A stretch of DNA of 64,000 nucleotides from Streptomyces sp. SCSIO 30461 (GTDB lineage: Bacteria > Actinomycetota > Actinomycetes > Streptomycetales > Streptomycetaceae), in the NCBI RefSeq assembly GCF_037023745.1, contig NZ_CP146101.1:4146001-4210000 (forward strand). Reading direction: 5' to 3'. Below are positions 8,309 through 16,408 of this stretch, in pieces. Below the pieces are notes generated by a model that had not been told where the DNA came from, did no database searches, and saw nothing but the letters and a program-made list of their open reading frames with translations. The translations under genes were made by a program, and so were the position numbers. Position 1 is the first letter of the stretch, and each line of letters starts with the position of its first letter.

Positions 8309-9277
8309 ATGCCCGGCCTTCTGCCTGCCCCCGATGCGAACTCGATGCGGGCCCCGTCTTCGTTGCATCTGCTGACCGCCGTGAAGGCTCGGAAGGGTGC
8401 GGGCAGCAGCCCCACCGGGGTGGTGGGCCGACGTCTCGCCCGGTGCCTGCTCGCGGCCGGTGACCGCGTCCGCGTCCTGGCCGAGCCCGAGCAGGTGGCG
8501 GACTGGCCCGTCGGCACCGAGGTGCTCGAAGGCTCTGTCACCCGGCCCACGGAACGGGCCGAGGCCTTCGTCGGCGCGGACACCCTCTTCCTGGCGGGCG
8601 CGGTACCAGCCAGCGTCCGGGACGCCCTCGGCCTCGCCAGCGCGGCCGGTACACGGCGGATCGTCACCCTCTCGTCGCATGGGCCCGAGTACGAGGAGGC
8701 TTACCCGCCGGAGACTTGGTTCTGGTTGGCCGTCGAACGGGCCGTCGAGGCGTCGGGGATGGAGTGGACTCACATCCGTCCGTCCGCGGTGATGGGCGCG
8801 GTCCTGGAAGGTACCTATCCGGCCACGGGATCGGACTGGCCGGAGACCGTGCGACGCGAAGCGGCAGTCCGCGAGGCGTTCATCGACACCGGCCACTACC
8901 CCTTCGTCCACGAGGAGGACCTGGCCGCCGTTGCGGCGACGGCGCTCCGTAGCACCGACCACGTGGGTGCGGTCCTGGAAGCAGTCGGGCCCCCACTGGC
9001 GACCCGCGACCGCCTTGAGAGCATCGGCCGGGCCATGGGCCGCCCGATCACCGCCGTCGACCTCGCTCCGGAAGCCTGCCGTGATGCCTGGCGCGAGCAG
9101 GGTTGGCCGGACGATGGCATCGAGGTCACCCTCTTCGCGCTCCGTGAATACACCCTCCGCCTCGATGAACTCACACAGTGGACGCTCGACCAGCGCCCCG
9201 GCATCACCGATCTGACGGGCCGCCCTCCACGCACGTTCGACGACTGGGCCGAGGAGCACGTCCACATCTTCCGCTGA
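8309..9277 (+). CDS. NAD(P)H-binding NmrA-like oxidoreductase (atypical SDR)
   Basis: An ATG at 8309 has a strong GGAGG eight bases upstream, so it is preferred over the longer frame from 8150. The 322-residue product carries a Rossmann nucleotide-binding start in a slightly unusual form (GAGSSPTGVVGRRL, near residues 30-43), then strands RVRVLAEP and DTLFLAGAVP, and later TRRIVTLSSHGPEYEEAY and the THIRPSAVMG region typical of NmrA/atypical SDR proteins. The catalytic Tyr-Lys of classical SDRs is absent, as usual for this subfamily. These proteins act as NADPH-dependent reductases or redox sensors. The roughly 30 residues before the Rossmann motif have no counterpart in typical members and may be recruited sequence. 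Confidence 0.75.
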   Translation: MPGLLPAPDANSMRAPSSLHLLTAVKARKGAGSSPTGVVGRRLARCLLAAGDRVRVLAEPEQVADWPVGTEVLEGSVTRPTERAEAFVGADTLFLAGAVPASVRDALGLASAAGTRRIVTLSSHGPEYEEAYPPETWFWLAVERAVEASGMEWTHIRPSAVMGAVLEGTYPATGSDWPETVRREAAVREAFIDTGHYPFVHEEDLAAVAATALRSTDHVGAVLEAVGPPLATRDRLESIGRAMGRPITAVDLAPEACRDAWREQGWPDDGIEVTLFALREYTLRLDELTQWTLDQRPGITDLTGRPPRTFDDWAEEHVHIFR

Positions 9278-9296
9278 AACGACACCCTTGGAGATT

Positions 9297-9517
9297 GAGG
9301 GCTGTCCCGTAATCCCCGGCGGGCGCGCGGCGACAGCTACGGCACTCCCCTGGCTTCGCCGGGAGGTGCCCCCACGCTGCGTTCTCGAACGCCCGAATAC
9401 GCCCAGTACGAGGGCGACCCTCCGCCTTGCGCTGCGTCCCCTCGGCCCCAAGGGCCGGGGAGACCCCATACATCTGACGCCGCGCTCTGATCCACCGCGG
9501 ACTACGGGGCAGCCCTC
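9297..9517. mobile_element. MITE (221-bp miniature inverted-repeat element)
   Basis: The ends 9297-9318 (GAGGGCTGTCCCGTAATCC...) and the complement of 9496-9517 (GAGGGCTGCCCCGTAGTCC...) match at 18 of 22 positions. The interior has no credible gene and contains GC-rich hairpins. Such short GGCTGTCCCGTA-ended elements are common non-autonomous transposons in Streptomyces. It lies 20 bases after the NmrA-like gene and may supply its terminator. Confidence 0.75.
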
Positions 9518-9742
9518 AGGCGAGTGCGGTGCACGGCATCCTTCACCGCGCGCTCCCTCGATGCCTTCCTCGACCGCAGCGGCGGCGACCACCCGCGCGG
9601 CCACAAGGTCGGCCCATATGGCCACGCCGGGGGCCCTGCGAGCACGGGTCTGCTGCTCGGCGGGTGCGCTGCTCGGCGGGCTGCCCCGCAGTCCCGCCGA
9701 GTGAAGGCCGCCGGCCTCGGGCGTTACACGGAGGCCGTCACC

Positions 9743-9877
9743 ATGTCCTCTGCCGCTGAGCCTCGCCCGGTCTTCCGAGCCGGCCGCGGTCTGCTGGAGG
9801 ATGTGCGAGCCGCGGTCCTGGCCGCTGTCTGCGTGCTGGTACCGCTGGTCTGCGAGGCGCTGGCGCGGCATGACTAG
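9743..9877 (+). CDS. Small membrane peptide (44 aa)
   Basis: An ATG at 9743 follows GGAGG by eight bases. The 44-residue product starts MSSAAEPRPVFRAGRG and has one hydrophobic helix (AAVLAAVCVLVPLVC) before a short ALARHD tail. It is too short for family assignment. The good ribosome binding site and single clean transmembrane segment argue that it is translated. Function unknown. Confidence 0.5.
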   Translation: MSSAAEPRPVFRAGRGLLEDVRAAVLAAVCVLVPLVCEALARHD

Positions 9878-10182
<305 letters not shown>

Positions 10183-11181
10183 ATGTGCACGCGGATTCTG
10201 TGGAACACGAACGGCCGCGCCGTTCTCACCGGCCGCACGATGGACTGGCCGGAGTCGACCGAGCCGGTCCTGACCGTCTTTCCCCAGGGGCTGAAGCGCG
10301 ACGGCGGCAAACTGGCAGGCACCACGGTGGTCGCCGACAACCCCCTGCTGTGGACGAGCGACTACGGCAGCCTGGTGACGACGGTCTACGGCGCGGGCAC
10401 GGCCGACGGAATCAACGAAGCCGGCTTGGCGGCGCACATGCTCTATCTGGACGACAGTGACCCCGGCCCCCGCGATGCGGACCGTCCTGGTCTCCAGATC
10501 GCCCTCTGGATCCAGTACCTGCTGGACTGCGCCGGGAGCGTCGACGAGGCCTTGGACCTGCTCGGCACCTTCCAACTGGTGACGGTCGGGTTGCGGGGCT
10601 TCGCTGCCACGGTCCATGTGGCATTGGAGGACGGATTCGGAGACTCGGCGATCATCGAGTGCATCGCGGGGGAATGGCAGGTACATCACGGTCGCACGTA
10701 CACGATCATGACGAACGCACCCGCCTACGCCGAGCAACTCCGCCTGCTTGAGGAGCAGGTGAACACCCTGCGGGAGCTCGGCCACGACGAGCCCGACAGC
10801 GAACTGCCCCTCCCGGGAAATGTCAACCCGGTCGACCGCTTCCAGCGCGCCGCCTACTTCAGCTCGCTGCTGCCCGAGGCAGCCGACGCACAGCAGTCGG
10901 TCGCCGCCCTCCTGGCCGTCACCCGCAATGCCTCCGTCCCGTTCGGCGCGCCTTACCGGTCGGGGCGGTTCGCGACCTACAACACCGAGTACCGCACCAT
11001 CTGCGATCTCACGGGCAAGCGCTACTTCCTCGAACTGGCCACCAGTCCCAACCTGCTGTGGGCCGAGCTCGACCACTTCGACCTGGCGCCCGGCGCTCCC
11101 GTCATGGCGCTCAACCCCTCTGACCCCGCCCTCGTCGGGGATGTCTCGGCCGCTTTCACTCCGTGCCCCGCACCGTTCTGA
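10183..11181 (+). CDS. Linear amide C-N hydrolase, choloylglycine hydrolase family
   Basis: The start at ATG 10183 places Cys directly after Met (MCTRILWNTN), as needed for this N-terminal nucleophile hydrolase family, where removal of Met exposes the catalytic Cys. Other family landmarks are GRTMDW (residues about 17-22), the YGAGTADGINEAGL segment, the NAPAY substrate-loop region, and the late NTEYRTICDLTGKRYF strand. The 332-residue length fits penicillin V acylases, bile-salt hydrolases and acyl-homoserine-lactone acylases. No signal peptide is visible, so it is probably cytoplasmic. A longer frame to 10141 would bury the Cys and is rejected. The substrate cannot be told from sequence. 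Confidence 0.85.
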   Translation: MCTRILWNTNGRAVLTGRTMDWPESTEPVLTVFPQGLKRDGGKLAGTTVVADNPLLWTSDYGSLVTTVYGAGTADGINEAGLAAHMLYLDDSDPGPRDADRPGLQIALWIQYLLDCAGSVDEALDLLGTFQLVTVGLRGFAATVHVALEDGFGDSAIIECIAGEWQVHHGRTYTIMTNAPAYAEQLRLLEEQVNTLRELGHDEPDSELPLPGNVNPVDRFQRAAYFSSLLPEAADAQQSVAALLAVTRNASVPFGAPYRSGRFATYNTEYRTICDLTGKRYFLELATSPNLLWAELDHFDLAPGAPVMALNPSDPALVGDVSAAFTPCPAPF

Positions 11182-11353
11182 GAAGGTCCCGCCACCCAAT
11201 GCGCGTCCCAGGTCGGTGACGCCATCCGGTGGGTGCGCTCCGCTGCGTGGAACCGCCCCGGTGTGATGCCACCGCCCATGACCGCTTCGAGTCCGAGACC
11301 AGGGCTCCCGCCAAGGCGAAGGCGATGCGGCCCTGGCACGAACCTGTCCGAAC

Positions 11354-11924
11354 CTACGAGGACCGCCACCAGGCGGAGGATGCGTCCCGCAGGGTGTTCG
11401 TACCGCCGTGCACCTCGCCCGCGCCGAGGTGGTACGTGTACCAGTCGTCGATATACGAGACCTTCATGCCGGCCTTCGTGTACGCGGCTGTCACCGCCTC
11501 AGTGAACACGTCCTTGCCGTCGATCAGCGGGCCTCACTGCCGGGGAGCCAGATAGCGGTCCCGCCCGAGCAGGATGCCGTTGACCGCGCCGGTTACGTAC
11601 GCACTGGTCATGGCCTCGTCCCGGACCGCGGACCGCGGACCGTCGCGGTGCAGCCTGAGCTCCTTCTGCTGCCCGTACTCGCGTACCGAATCCGGTACCG
11701 GAATCCCATCGGTACCCATGCGCTTCAGTCGCGGCATCACCGTGGCACCCACGCTCGCCTTCTTCCGCACCGCGTGTGCAGGGAGCGGGCACCCGAACGA
11801 CCTCGGTGTCGGTCACACGGGTCTCGCGCTTGAGGATTTCAAGGTTCGTCTTGATGCGCTGCGCGGCCATGCGATTGTCCTTCACCAGGTGAACGGATGC
11901 GAGCGCCTGGTCGATGGCCTCCTT
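11354..11924 (-). pseudogene. Decayed protein-arginine deiminase (PAD), C-terminal part
   Basis: Three minus-strand segments in two frames give a PAD C-terminus: a helical piece (KEAIDQALASVHLVKD... to RVPA), then VGATVMPRLKRMGTDGIPVPDS through AVNGILLGRDRYLAPRQ, then after a TGA at 11536-11534 (replacing Trp) GPLIDGKDVFTEAV to the tail GEVHGGTNTLRDASSAWW. The catalytic Cys of the EVHCGTN motif is Gly here (codon 11407-11405). A frameshift near 11770 separates the first two pieces, and the N-terminal half of the gene is missing. Peptidyl-arginine deiminases convert arginine to citrulline; this copy cannot. Confidence 0.75.
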
Positions 11925-11934
11925 GGGCGCGGGC

Positions 11935-12279
11935 ATGCCCACCGGCTTCACCTGCGAGAATTGCGGCGGGGTGGTCGTGGCGTTGGTCAACGGAAGCTAC
12001 CGCAACCACTGCCCGCACTGCCTGCACTCGCTGCACGTGGACATCTCGCCTGGAGACCGTGCCGAAGACTGTCGCGCGCTCATGCGCCCGATCGCCGTCG
12101 AGCACCACTCCGCCAAGGGCTACATGATCGTCCACCAATGCACCGGCTGCGGCATACGCCGTCGCAATCGCATGGCCGACGACCCGCGCCAAGGCGACGA
12201 CCTCGACACGGTCCTTGCCCTCATGCGGCTCAGCCATCGCGAAGCAGGACACACCAGTCGGCGCCGGACACACATCTGA
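11935..12279 (+). CDS. RNHCP domain protein
   Basis: The protein has CENCGG near its start, the family signature RNHCPHCLHSLHVD, and a second CTGC pair (CTGCGIRRRNR) later, giving two probable zinc sites. RNHCP proteins are small, widespread in actinobacteria, and of unknown role. Homologues normally begin just before the TGFTCENCG motif, so ATG 11935 (MPTGFTCENCGG) is preferred to ATG 11914. The 5' end abuts the decayed PAD gene on the other strand, so the native promoter may have been replaced by a rearrangement. A terminator follows eight bases after the stop. Confidence 0.75.
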   Translation: MPTGFTCENCGGVVVALVNGSYRNHCPHCLHSLHVDISPGDRAEDCRALMRPIAVEHHSAKGYMIVHQCTGCGIRRRNRMADDPRQGDDLDTVLALMRLSHREAGHTSRRRTHI

Positions 12280-12286
12280 CGCCCGC

Positions 12287-12309
12287 GGCTCCCGCCCACG
12301 GCGGGAGCC
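12287..12309 (+). terminator. Terminator of the RNHCP gene
   Basis: GGCTCCCGCC at 12287-12296 pairs perfectly with 12300-12309 around a three-base loop and is followed by GTTCTCCT. Confidence 0.8.
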
Positions 12310-12530
12310 GTTCTCCTCCACCGGTACTCAGCACCGAGCATCCCGTCTCGGGATCAGAAGCGGGTTCGCAGACTGAGGCGCACTCGTGTCCGCCGGGTGG
12401 AGTCGATGTGACGCGGACGGTTCCAGGGCGCAGGGGCTTGATCCGGGCGTGGCCCCACGGTTCGTCCGGGACCGCGGCCCCGCGCGCTCGTCGGGTCCCG
12501 TCGTCGGTCCCAGCGGAGGGCAATGGCAAT

Positions 12531-12556
12531 GGCAAGGAGGGCGCTTCCTCCTTGCC
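12531..12556. terminator. Stem-loop upstream of rph
   Basis: GGCAAGGAGG at 12531-12540 pairs perfectly with 12547-12556 around GCGCTT, then comes GTCTTCAACTT. It lies 24 bases upstream of the rifamycin-associated element and may insulate rph from upstream transcription. The 220 bases before it hold no gene. Confidence 0.55.
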
Positions 12557-12579
12557 GTCTTCAACTTATAGCGCGCCGG

Positions 12580-12598
12580 GGGGCTTGCCGCAAGACCC
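12580..12598 (+). promoter_or_regulatory. Rifamycin-associated element (RAE)
   Basis: The 19-bp sequence GGGGCTTGCCGCAAGACCC is a near-palindrome that matches, from memory, the consensus GGGGCTTGCGGCAAGGCCC at 17 of 19 positions. RAEs mark rifamycin-inducible genes such as rph, helR and arr in actinobacteria. It is 366 bases upstream of the rph start codon. Confidence 0.8.
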
Positions 12599-12761
12599 GG
12601 GTCACGCCGCAGAATCGTCGACCGACACCACAAACAGCGACAGTGGGGGCACGGCTCGCAAGTGCTGCTGTCGACGCACGCGGGCCGTGGTCACATCGAA
12701 CCGTGGTGGGTCGGCAAGGAGGTCGCGGGTGTTTCGGCGCCCGCGCGGGGTGCGGGAGTGC

Positions 12762-12783
12762 GCTCCGCCCGGTCGGGCGGAGC
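12762..12783 (+). promoter_or_regulatory. Stem-loop in the rph leader
   Basis: GCTCCGCCCG pairs perfectly with the complement at 12774-12783 across a two-base loop. It lies in the 366-base region between the RAE and the rph start. It could act as an attenuator or RNA-stability element; no T-tract follows. Confidence 0.4.
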
Positions 12784-12964
12784 GGCCCGCCGACTCGTCA
12801 GGGAGAAGGCGACGAAGGATGAGGACGTGCTCGGCAAGAGACTCGCCGCGGTGAGAGGCCTCGAAACTGGAAGCCACAGAGCTTGGGCGCCGGAACCGGA
12901 GGCGCCGGTGATTCGATCGACCACCCCCGTGCAACGGAGCACGGCTGTTTCGGAGGTACCGCCC

Positions 12965-15562
12965 ATGACTGATGCGTACGTGTTGGATCTCCGAGAGATC
13001 GCCGGCACGCACGCCGCTGTCGTCGGTGGCAAGGCCGCCCACCTGGGCGAGCTTTCGCGGATCGAAGGCATCCGCGTGCCCGGCGGCTTTTGTGTGACCA
13101 CGGACGCCTTCCGTCGGGTCGTGGCGGAGGCGCCGTCGATCGGCGACAGCCTCGAACGGTTGTCGCGCCTGAACCCCGACGACCGGGAGGCGATCCGCAC
13201 TCTCAGCGAGCTGATTCGTCGGACCATCGAAGGAACTGCCATCCCAGCCGATCTGGCCGCAGCGATCAGCGGCGCGCTCGCCCCGCACGGTGAGCACACC
13301 GCCTACGCCGTCCGGTCGAGCGCGACGGCAGAGGACCTTCCGACGGCATCCTTTGCCGGTCAGCAGGACACCTACCTGAACGTCCTGGGGCCGACGGCGG
13401 TTCTCCGGCACATCAGCCGGTGCTGGGCCTCGCTGTTCACCGAGCGAGCCGTGGCCTACCGCCGGCGGAATGGCATCGATCACCGCACGGTCCGCATGGC
13501 CGTGGTCGTACAGCGGATGGTCGTCCCGCATGCGGCCGGAACCCTGTTCACGGCCGACCCCGTCACCGGCAACCGGAAGGTCGCCACCGTGGACGCCGGG
13601 TTCGGCCTCGGCGAGGCCGTCGTATCCGGCAGGGTGGACCCGGACGTCTTCACGGTGCGACACGGTGCTGTCGTCGCCAGGGCGATCGCCGCCAAGCGGC
13701 ATGCCGTTCACGCCCTGCCGGACGGTGGTACGCGGGTAGTGGCGATCGACCCGCAGCGCCAGGAGCAGCCGGCGCTCACGGATGCGCAGGCCGTACGGCT
13801 CGTGCGGCTCGGACGGCGGATCGAAGCGCACTTCGGCCGCCCCCAGGACATCGAGTGGTGCCTGGTCGATGACGACTTCCGGATCGTCCAGAGCCGTCCG
13901 ATCACGACGCTGTTCCCCGTCCCCGAGGCCCGCGACCAGGAGAACCACGTATACGTCTCCGTTGGCCACGGCCAGATGATGACCGACCCCATGAAGCCCC
14001 TCGGGCTCTCCATGTGGCAGCTGACGACCATGGTGCCGATGCACGAGGCCGGCGGAAGGCTCTTCGTCGACGTCACCCGGCGACTGTCCGCACCCGCGAG
14101 CCGAGCAGACCTCCTGGACGCGATAGGGAAAGGCGATCCGCTGATCAGGGATGCGCTGGAAGCCGTCCTCGACCACGACGGTTTCGTCCCGTCGCTCCCG
14201 GAAGCCGGGCCCGGCGAGCCACGATCTGCGGGAGTGTCCACCCCGATCGAGACCGATCCGGCCATCGTCGCTGAGTTGGTCGAGCGCAGCCGGGTGTCCA
14301 TCGCGGCTCTGGAACGCGGCATCCGGACGAAGACCGGAACGGAGCTGTTCGACTTCCTGCTCGAGGCCTTCGAGGAACACAAGCGTGTCCTCGGCGATCC
14401 GCTGAGTACTCAGGCGATCATGGCGGGGATGGAAGCCACCTGGTGGCTCAACGACAAGCTGCAGGAATGGCTGGGCGAGAAGAACGCCGCTGACACACTC
14501 ACGCTGTCCGCCCCCGGCAACGTCACGTCCGAGATGGGACTGGACCTGCTCGACGTCGCGGACGTGATCCGCCCATGGCCGGAGGTGGTGGCGTTCCTGC
14601 AGGGCGTCGAGGACGAGGGCTTCCTGGACGAACTGGCGAAGCCGGTCGGTGGGACGGAAGCGCGTGACGCCCTGGAGGCCTACCTCGACCGGTACGGAAT
14701 GCGGTGCGTCGGCGAGATCGACATCACAAGGCCGCGTTGGCGCGAGCGGCCCACCACGCTCGTGCCCGTGATCCTCGACCACATCAGGACCTTCGAGCCG
14801 GGCGCCGCCGAGCGGCGCTTCGAGTCGGGGCGGCAGACGGCGCGGATGAAGGAACAGGAGGTGCTGTCGCGCCTGCGGGACCTGCCCGACGGGGATCGGA
14901 AGGCCGACGAGGCGAAGCGAATGATCGACCGGGTCCGAACCTTCATCGGGTACCGGGAGTACCCCAAGTACGGCATCGTCAGCCGCTACTTCGTCTACAA
15001 GCAGGCCCTGCTGGAGGAGGCCGCGCGCCTCGTGCGGGCCGGTGTGCTTGCCGAGCAGGAGGACGCCTTCTATCTCACGTTCCAGGAATTCCACGACGTC
15101 GTTCGCTCGAACCAGGTGGATCACCGGCTCGTCCGGCAGCGCAAGGAGGCGTTCCGCGCGTACCACGCGCTCACGCCACCCCGGGTTCTCACGTCGGATG
15201 GGGAGGCCATCACCGGGGCGTACCGGCGCGACGACGTACCTGCCGGCGCCCTGATCGGCCTCCCTGTTTCCGCCGGGACCATCGAGGGCCGGGCGCGAGT
15301 CATCCTCGACATGGCGGACGCCGACCTCGAAGCGGGCGACATCCTGGTCACGACCTTCACGGACCCCAGTTGGTCACCACTGTTCGTCGGAATCGCCGGC
15401 CTGGTGACTGAGGTGGGCGGCTTGATGACCCATGGCGCTGTGGTCGCCCGGGAGTACGGCTTGCCGGCCGTCGTGGGCGTGGATCAGGCAACCCGACTGA
15501 TCCGGGACGGGCAACGGATCCGCGTGCACGGAACCGACGGGTACATCGAGGTCCTGCCCTGA
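12965..15562 (+). CDS. rph: Rifampin phosphotransferase (PEP-synthase-like antibiotic kinase)
   Basis: The 865-residue enzyme has the three-part Rph architecture. An ATP-grasp domain occupies residues 1-320 (GGKAAHLGEL near the start; AVRSSATAEDLPTASFAGQ; TLFTADPVTGN; DIEWCLVDD). A long helical rifamycin-binding domain follows (about 325-750). The C-terminal swivelling domain carries the transfer histidine in GGLMTHGAVVAREYG (His 823). Rph uses ATP to phosphorylate the C21 hydroxyl of the rifamycin ansa bridge, releasing AMP and phosphate. The start at ATG 12965 has GGAGG eight bases upstream; a frame open to 12662 adds only low-complexity sequence. Presence of an RAE upstream supports rifamycin-induced expression. 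The gene stands alone and looks intact. Confidence 0.92.
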   Translation: MTDAYVLDLREIAGTHAAVVGGKAAHLGELSRIEGIRVPGGFCVTTDAFRRVVAEAPSIGDSLERLSRLNPDDREAIRTLSELIRRTIEGTAIPADLAAAISGALAPHGEHTAYAVRSSATAEDLPTASFAGQQDTYLNVLGPTAVLRHISRCWASLFTERAVAYRRRNGIDHRTVRMAVVVQRMVVPHAAGTLFTADPVTGNRKVATVDAGFGLGEAVVSGRVDPDVFTVRHGAVVARAIAAKRHAVHALPDGGTRVVAIDPQRQEQPALTDAQAVRLVRLGRRIEAHFGRPQDIEWCLVDDDFRIVQSRPITTLFPVPEARDQENHVYVSVGHGQMMTDPMKPLGLSMWQLTTMVPMHEAGGRLFVDVTRRLSAPASRADLLDAIGKGDPLIRDALEAVLDHDGFVPSLPEAGPGEPRSAGVSTPIETDPAIVAELVERSRVSIAALERGIRTKTGTELFDFLLEAFEEHKRVLGDPLSTQAIMAGMEATWWLNDKLQEWLGEKNAADTLTLSAPGNVTSEMGLDLLDVADVIRPWPEVVAFLQGVEDEGFLDELAKPVGGTEARDALEAYLDRYGMRCVGEIDITRPRWRERPTTLVPVILDHIRTFEPGAAERRFESGRQTARMKEQEVLSRLRDLPDGDRKADEAKRMIDRVRTFIGYREYPKYGIVSRYFVYKQALLEEAARLVRAGVLAEQEDAFYLTFQEFHDVVRSNQVDHRLVRQRKEAFRAYHALTPPRVLTSDGEAITGAYRRDDVPAGALIGLPVSAGTIEGRARVILDMADADLEAGDILVTTFTDPSWSPLFVGIAGLVTEVGGLMTHGAVVAREYGLPAVVGVDQATRLIRDGQRIRVHGTDGYIEVLP

Positions 15563-15667
15563 CCGACCGAGGCGGGAAGCCGCACCCGTGAAGCCCACCC
15601 ACGCCTCCTCGGTGCGGCCGCCGATCGCGACCGGGGTTCTGCGACGGTTCGTGCCGCGGTCCTGGCG

Positions 15668-15794
15668 GCGGGATCCGTTCACCGCTGACCGGCCAATCGA
15701 CGACGACAACGGCGGCGAGCAGGTCCGCCACACCCGCCCAGTCCCGTGCCTGCGTGCGGTTCCACAGCTCCTGGATGGTCTTCGAGGGTTCCAT
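15668..15794 (-). pseudogene. Remnant of a SnoaL-like/NTF2-fold protein
   Basis: The minus frame from ATG 15794 reads MEPSKTIQELWNRTQARDW and GVADLLAAVVVVDWPVSGERI, the standard first helix and strand of SnoaL-like NTF2-fold proteins. After about 42 residues the frame turns into proline/arginine-rich nonsense, and the matching continuation is partly recoverable in another frame (TPVAIGGRTEEAWVGF). The rest of the roughly 130-residue domain is lost against the rph 3' end. It is a frameshifted, truncated copy. Confidence 0.45.
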
Positions 15795-15992
15795 GGCCGC
15801 ATCCTCTCAGCACGCCCGCACACCTGCGATCGTGTTGATCGGAGCAATGGTCGAATCGGAGTCCGATCCAGCCCGCGGGAGTTCCGGGAAGACTTCCCGG
15901 AAGGATTCGGGCTCGCCGAGGAAGCGCCCCGGCGGGGCCTTCAGGTGGAGGGCGGTACGCGCCTATGCGTCTCGGTCGGACGGCGGCGCGGG

Positions 15993-16217
15993 TCAGAGCT
16001 TGTGCATCCCTCTGTAGGGGGTGACGATCCGGACCTGGTACGTACCGAAGTCGACAACGGCCGTCTCACTCGCCGGTTCCATGGCGACGACCCTCCCGAG
16101 GCCGTGCCGGTCGTGCGAGACGCGATCCCCGGGCGCGAAGTGCTTGAGGGGTGGCTCAGCAGGAGCCTTGAACGGGCTTGTGGGCATGTGGCGCCGGGGC
16201 GCAGGTCTCTTTGTCAT
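15993..16217 (-). CDS. Small SH3/Tudor-like domain protein, probable SOS gene
   Basis: The 74-residue product has a basic, disordered N-terminus (25 residues) and then a compact beta domain: FAPGDRVSHDRHGLGRVVAME, AVVDFGTYQVRIV, TPYRGMHKL. This resembles the Tudor/SH3-type domain that ends UvrD/PcrA helicases (GDRVxHxxxGxGxV pattern), where it contacts RNA polymerase. A perfect LexA-type box (CGAAC-N4-GTTCG) sits 42-55 bases upstream of the start, so induction by DNA damage is likely. No helicase is adjacent. The role is unknown; a regulator of repair-transcription coupling is a reasonable hypothesis. Confidence 0.6.
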   Translation of the reverse strand: MTKRPAPRRHMPTSPFKAPAEPPLKHFAPGDRVSHDRHGLGRVVAMEPASETAVVDFGTYQVRIVTPYRGMHKL

Positions 16218-16258
16218 CGCAGCTCAGTATGCGCGGAGACACCCCCCTTGCCTACACG

Positions 16259-16272
16259 CGAACTTGCGTTCG
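16259..16272 (-). promoter_or_regulatory. LexA (SOS) box
   Basis: CGAACTTGCGTTCG is an exact match to the actinobacterial SOS operator CGAAC-N4-GTTCG. A second TTCGAA-rich palindromic patch follows at 16270-16286. The box faces the small Tudor-like gene starting at 16217; no other gene starts nearby on the plus strand. Confidence 0.75.
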
Positions 16273-16408
16273 AATTTCGTTCGAAGGGTAACCGGGGTGT
16301 CCGGTGGACGAACCCGACAATCGACCCTCGGCCACACCGCGCTCGGCTCATCGGAGACTTCCCCCGAGACTCCGACCCGCCCGCCCCCGCTCCTGGCGCG
16401 TCGGTCGG

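Noticed and set aside
12349..12384. Third partial copy of the 8161-8187 repeat (shares CGGGATCAGAA)
   Set aside because: Only 11 bases match exactly; too weak to call a third repeat.
12602..15166. 854-codon open frame antisense to rph
   Set aside because: A shadow of high-GC codon structure; the sense frame encodes complete Rph.
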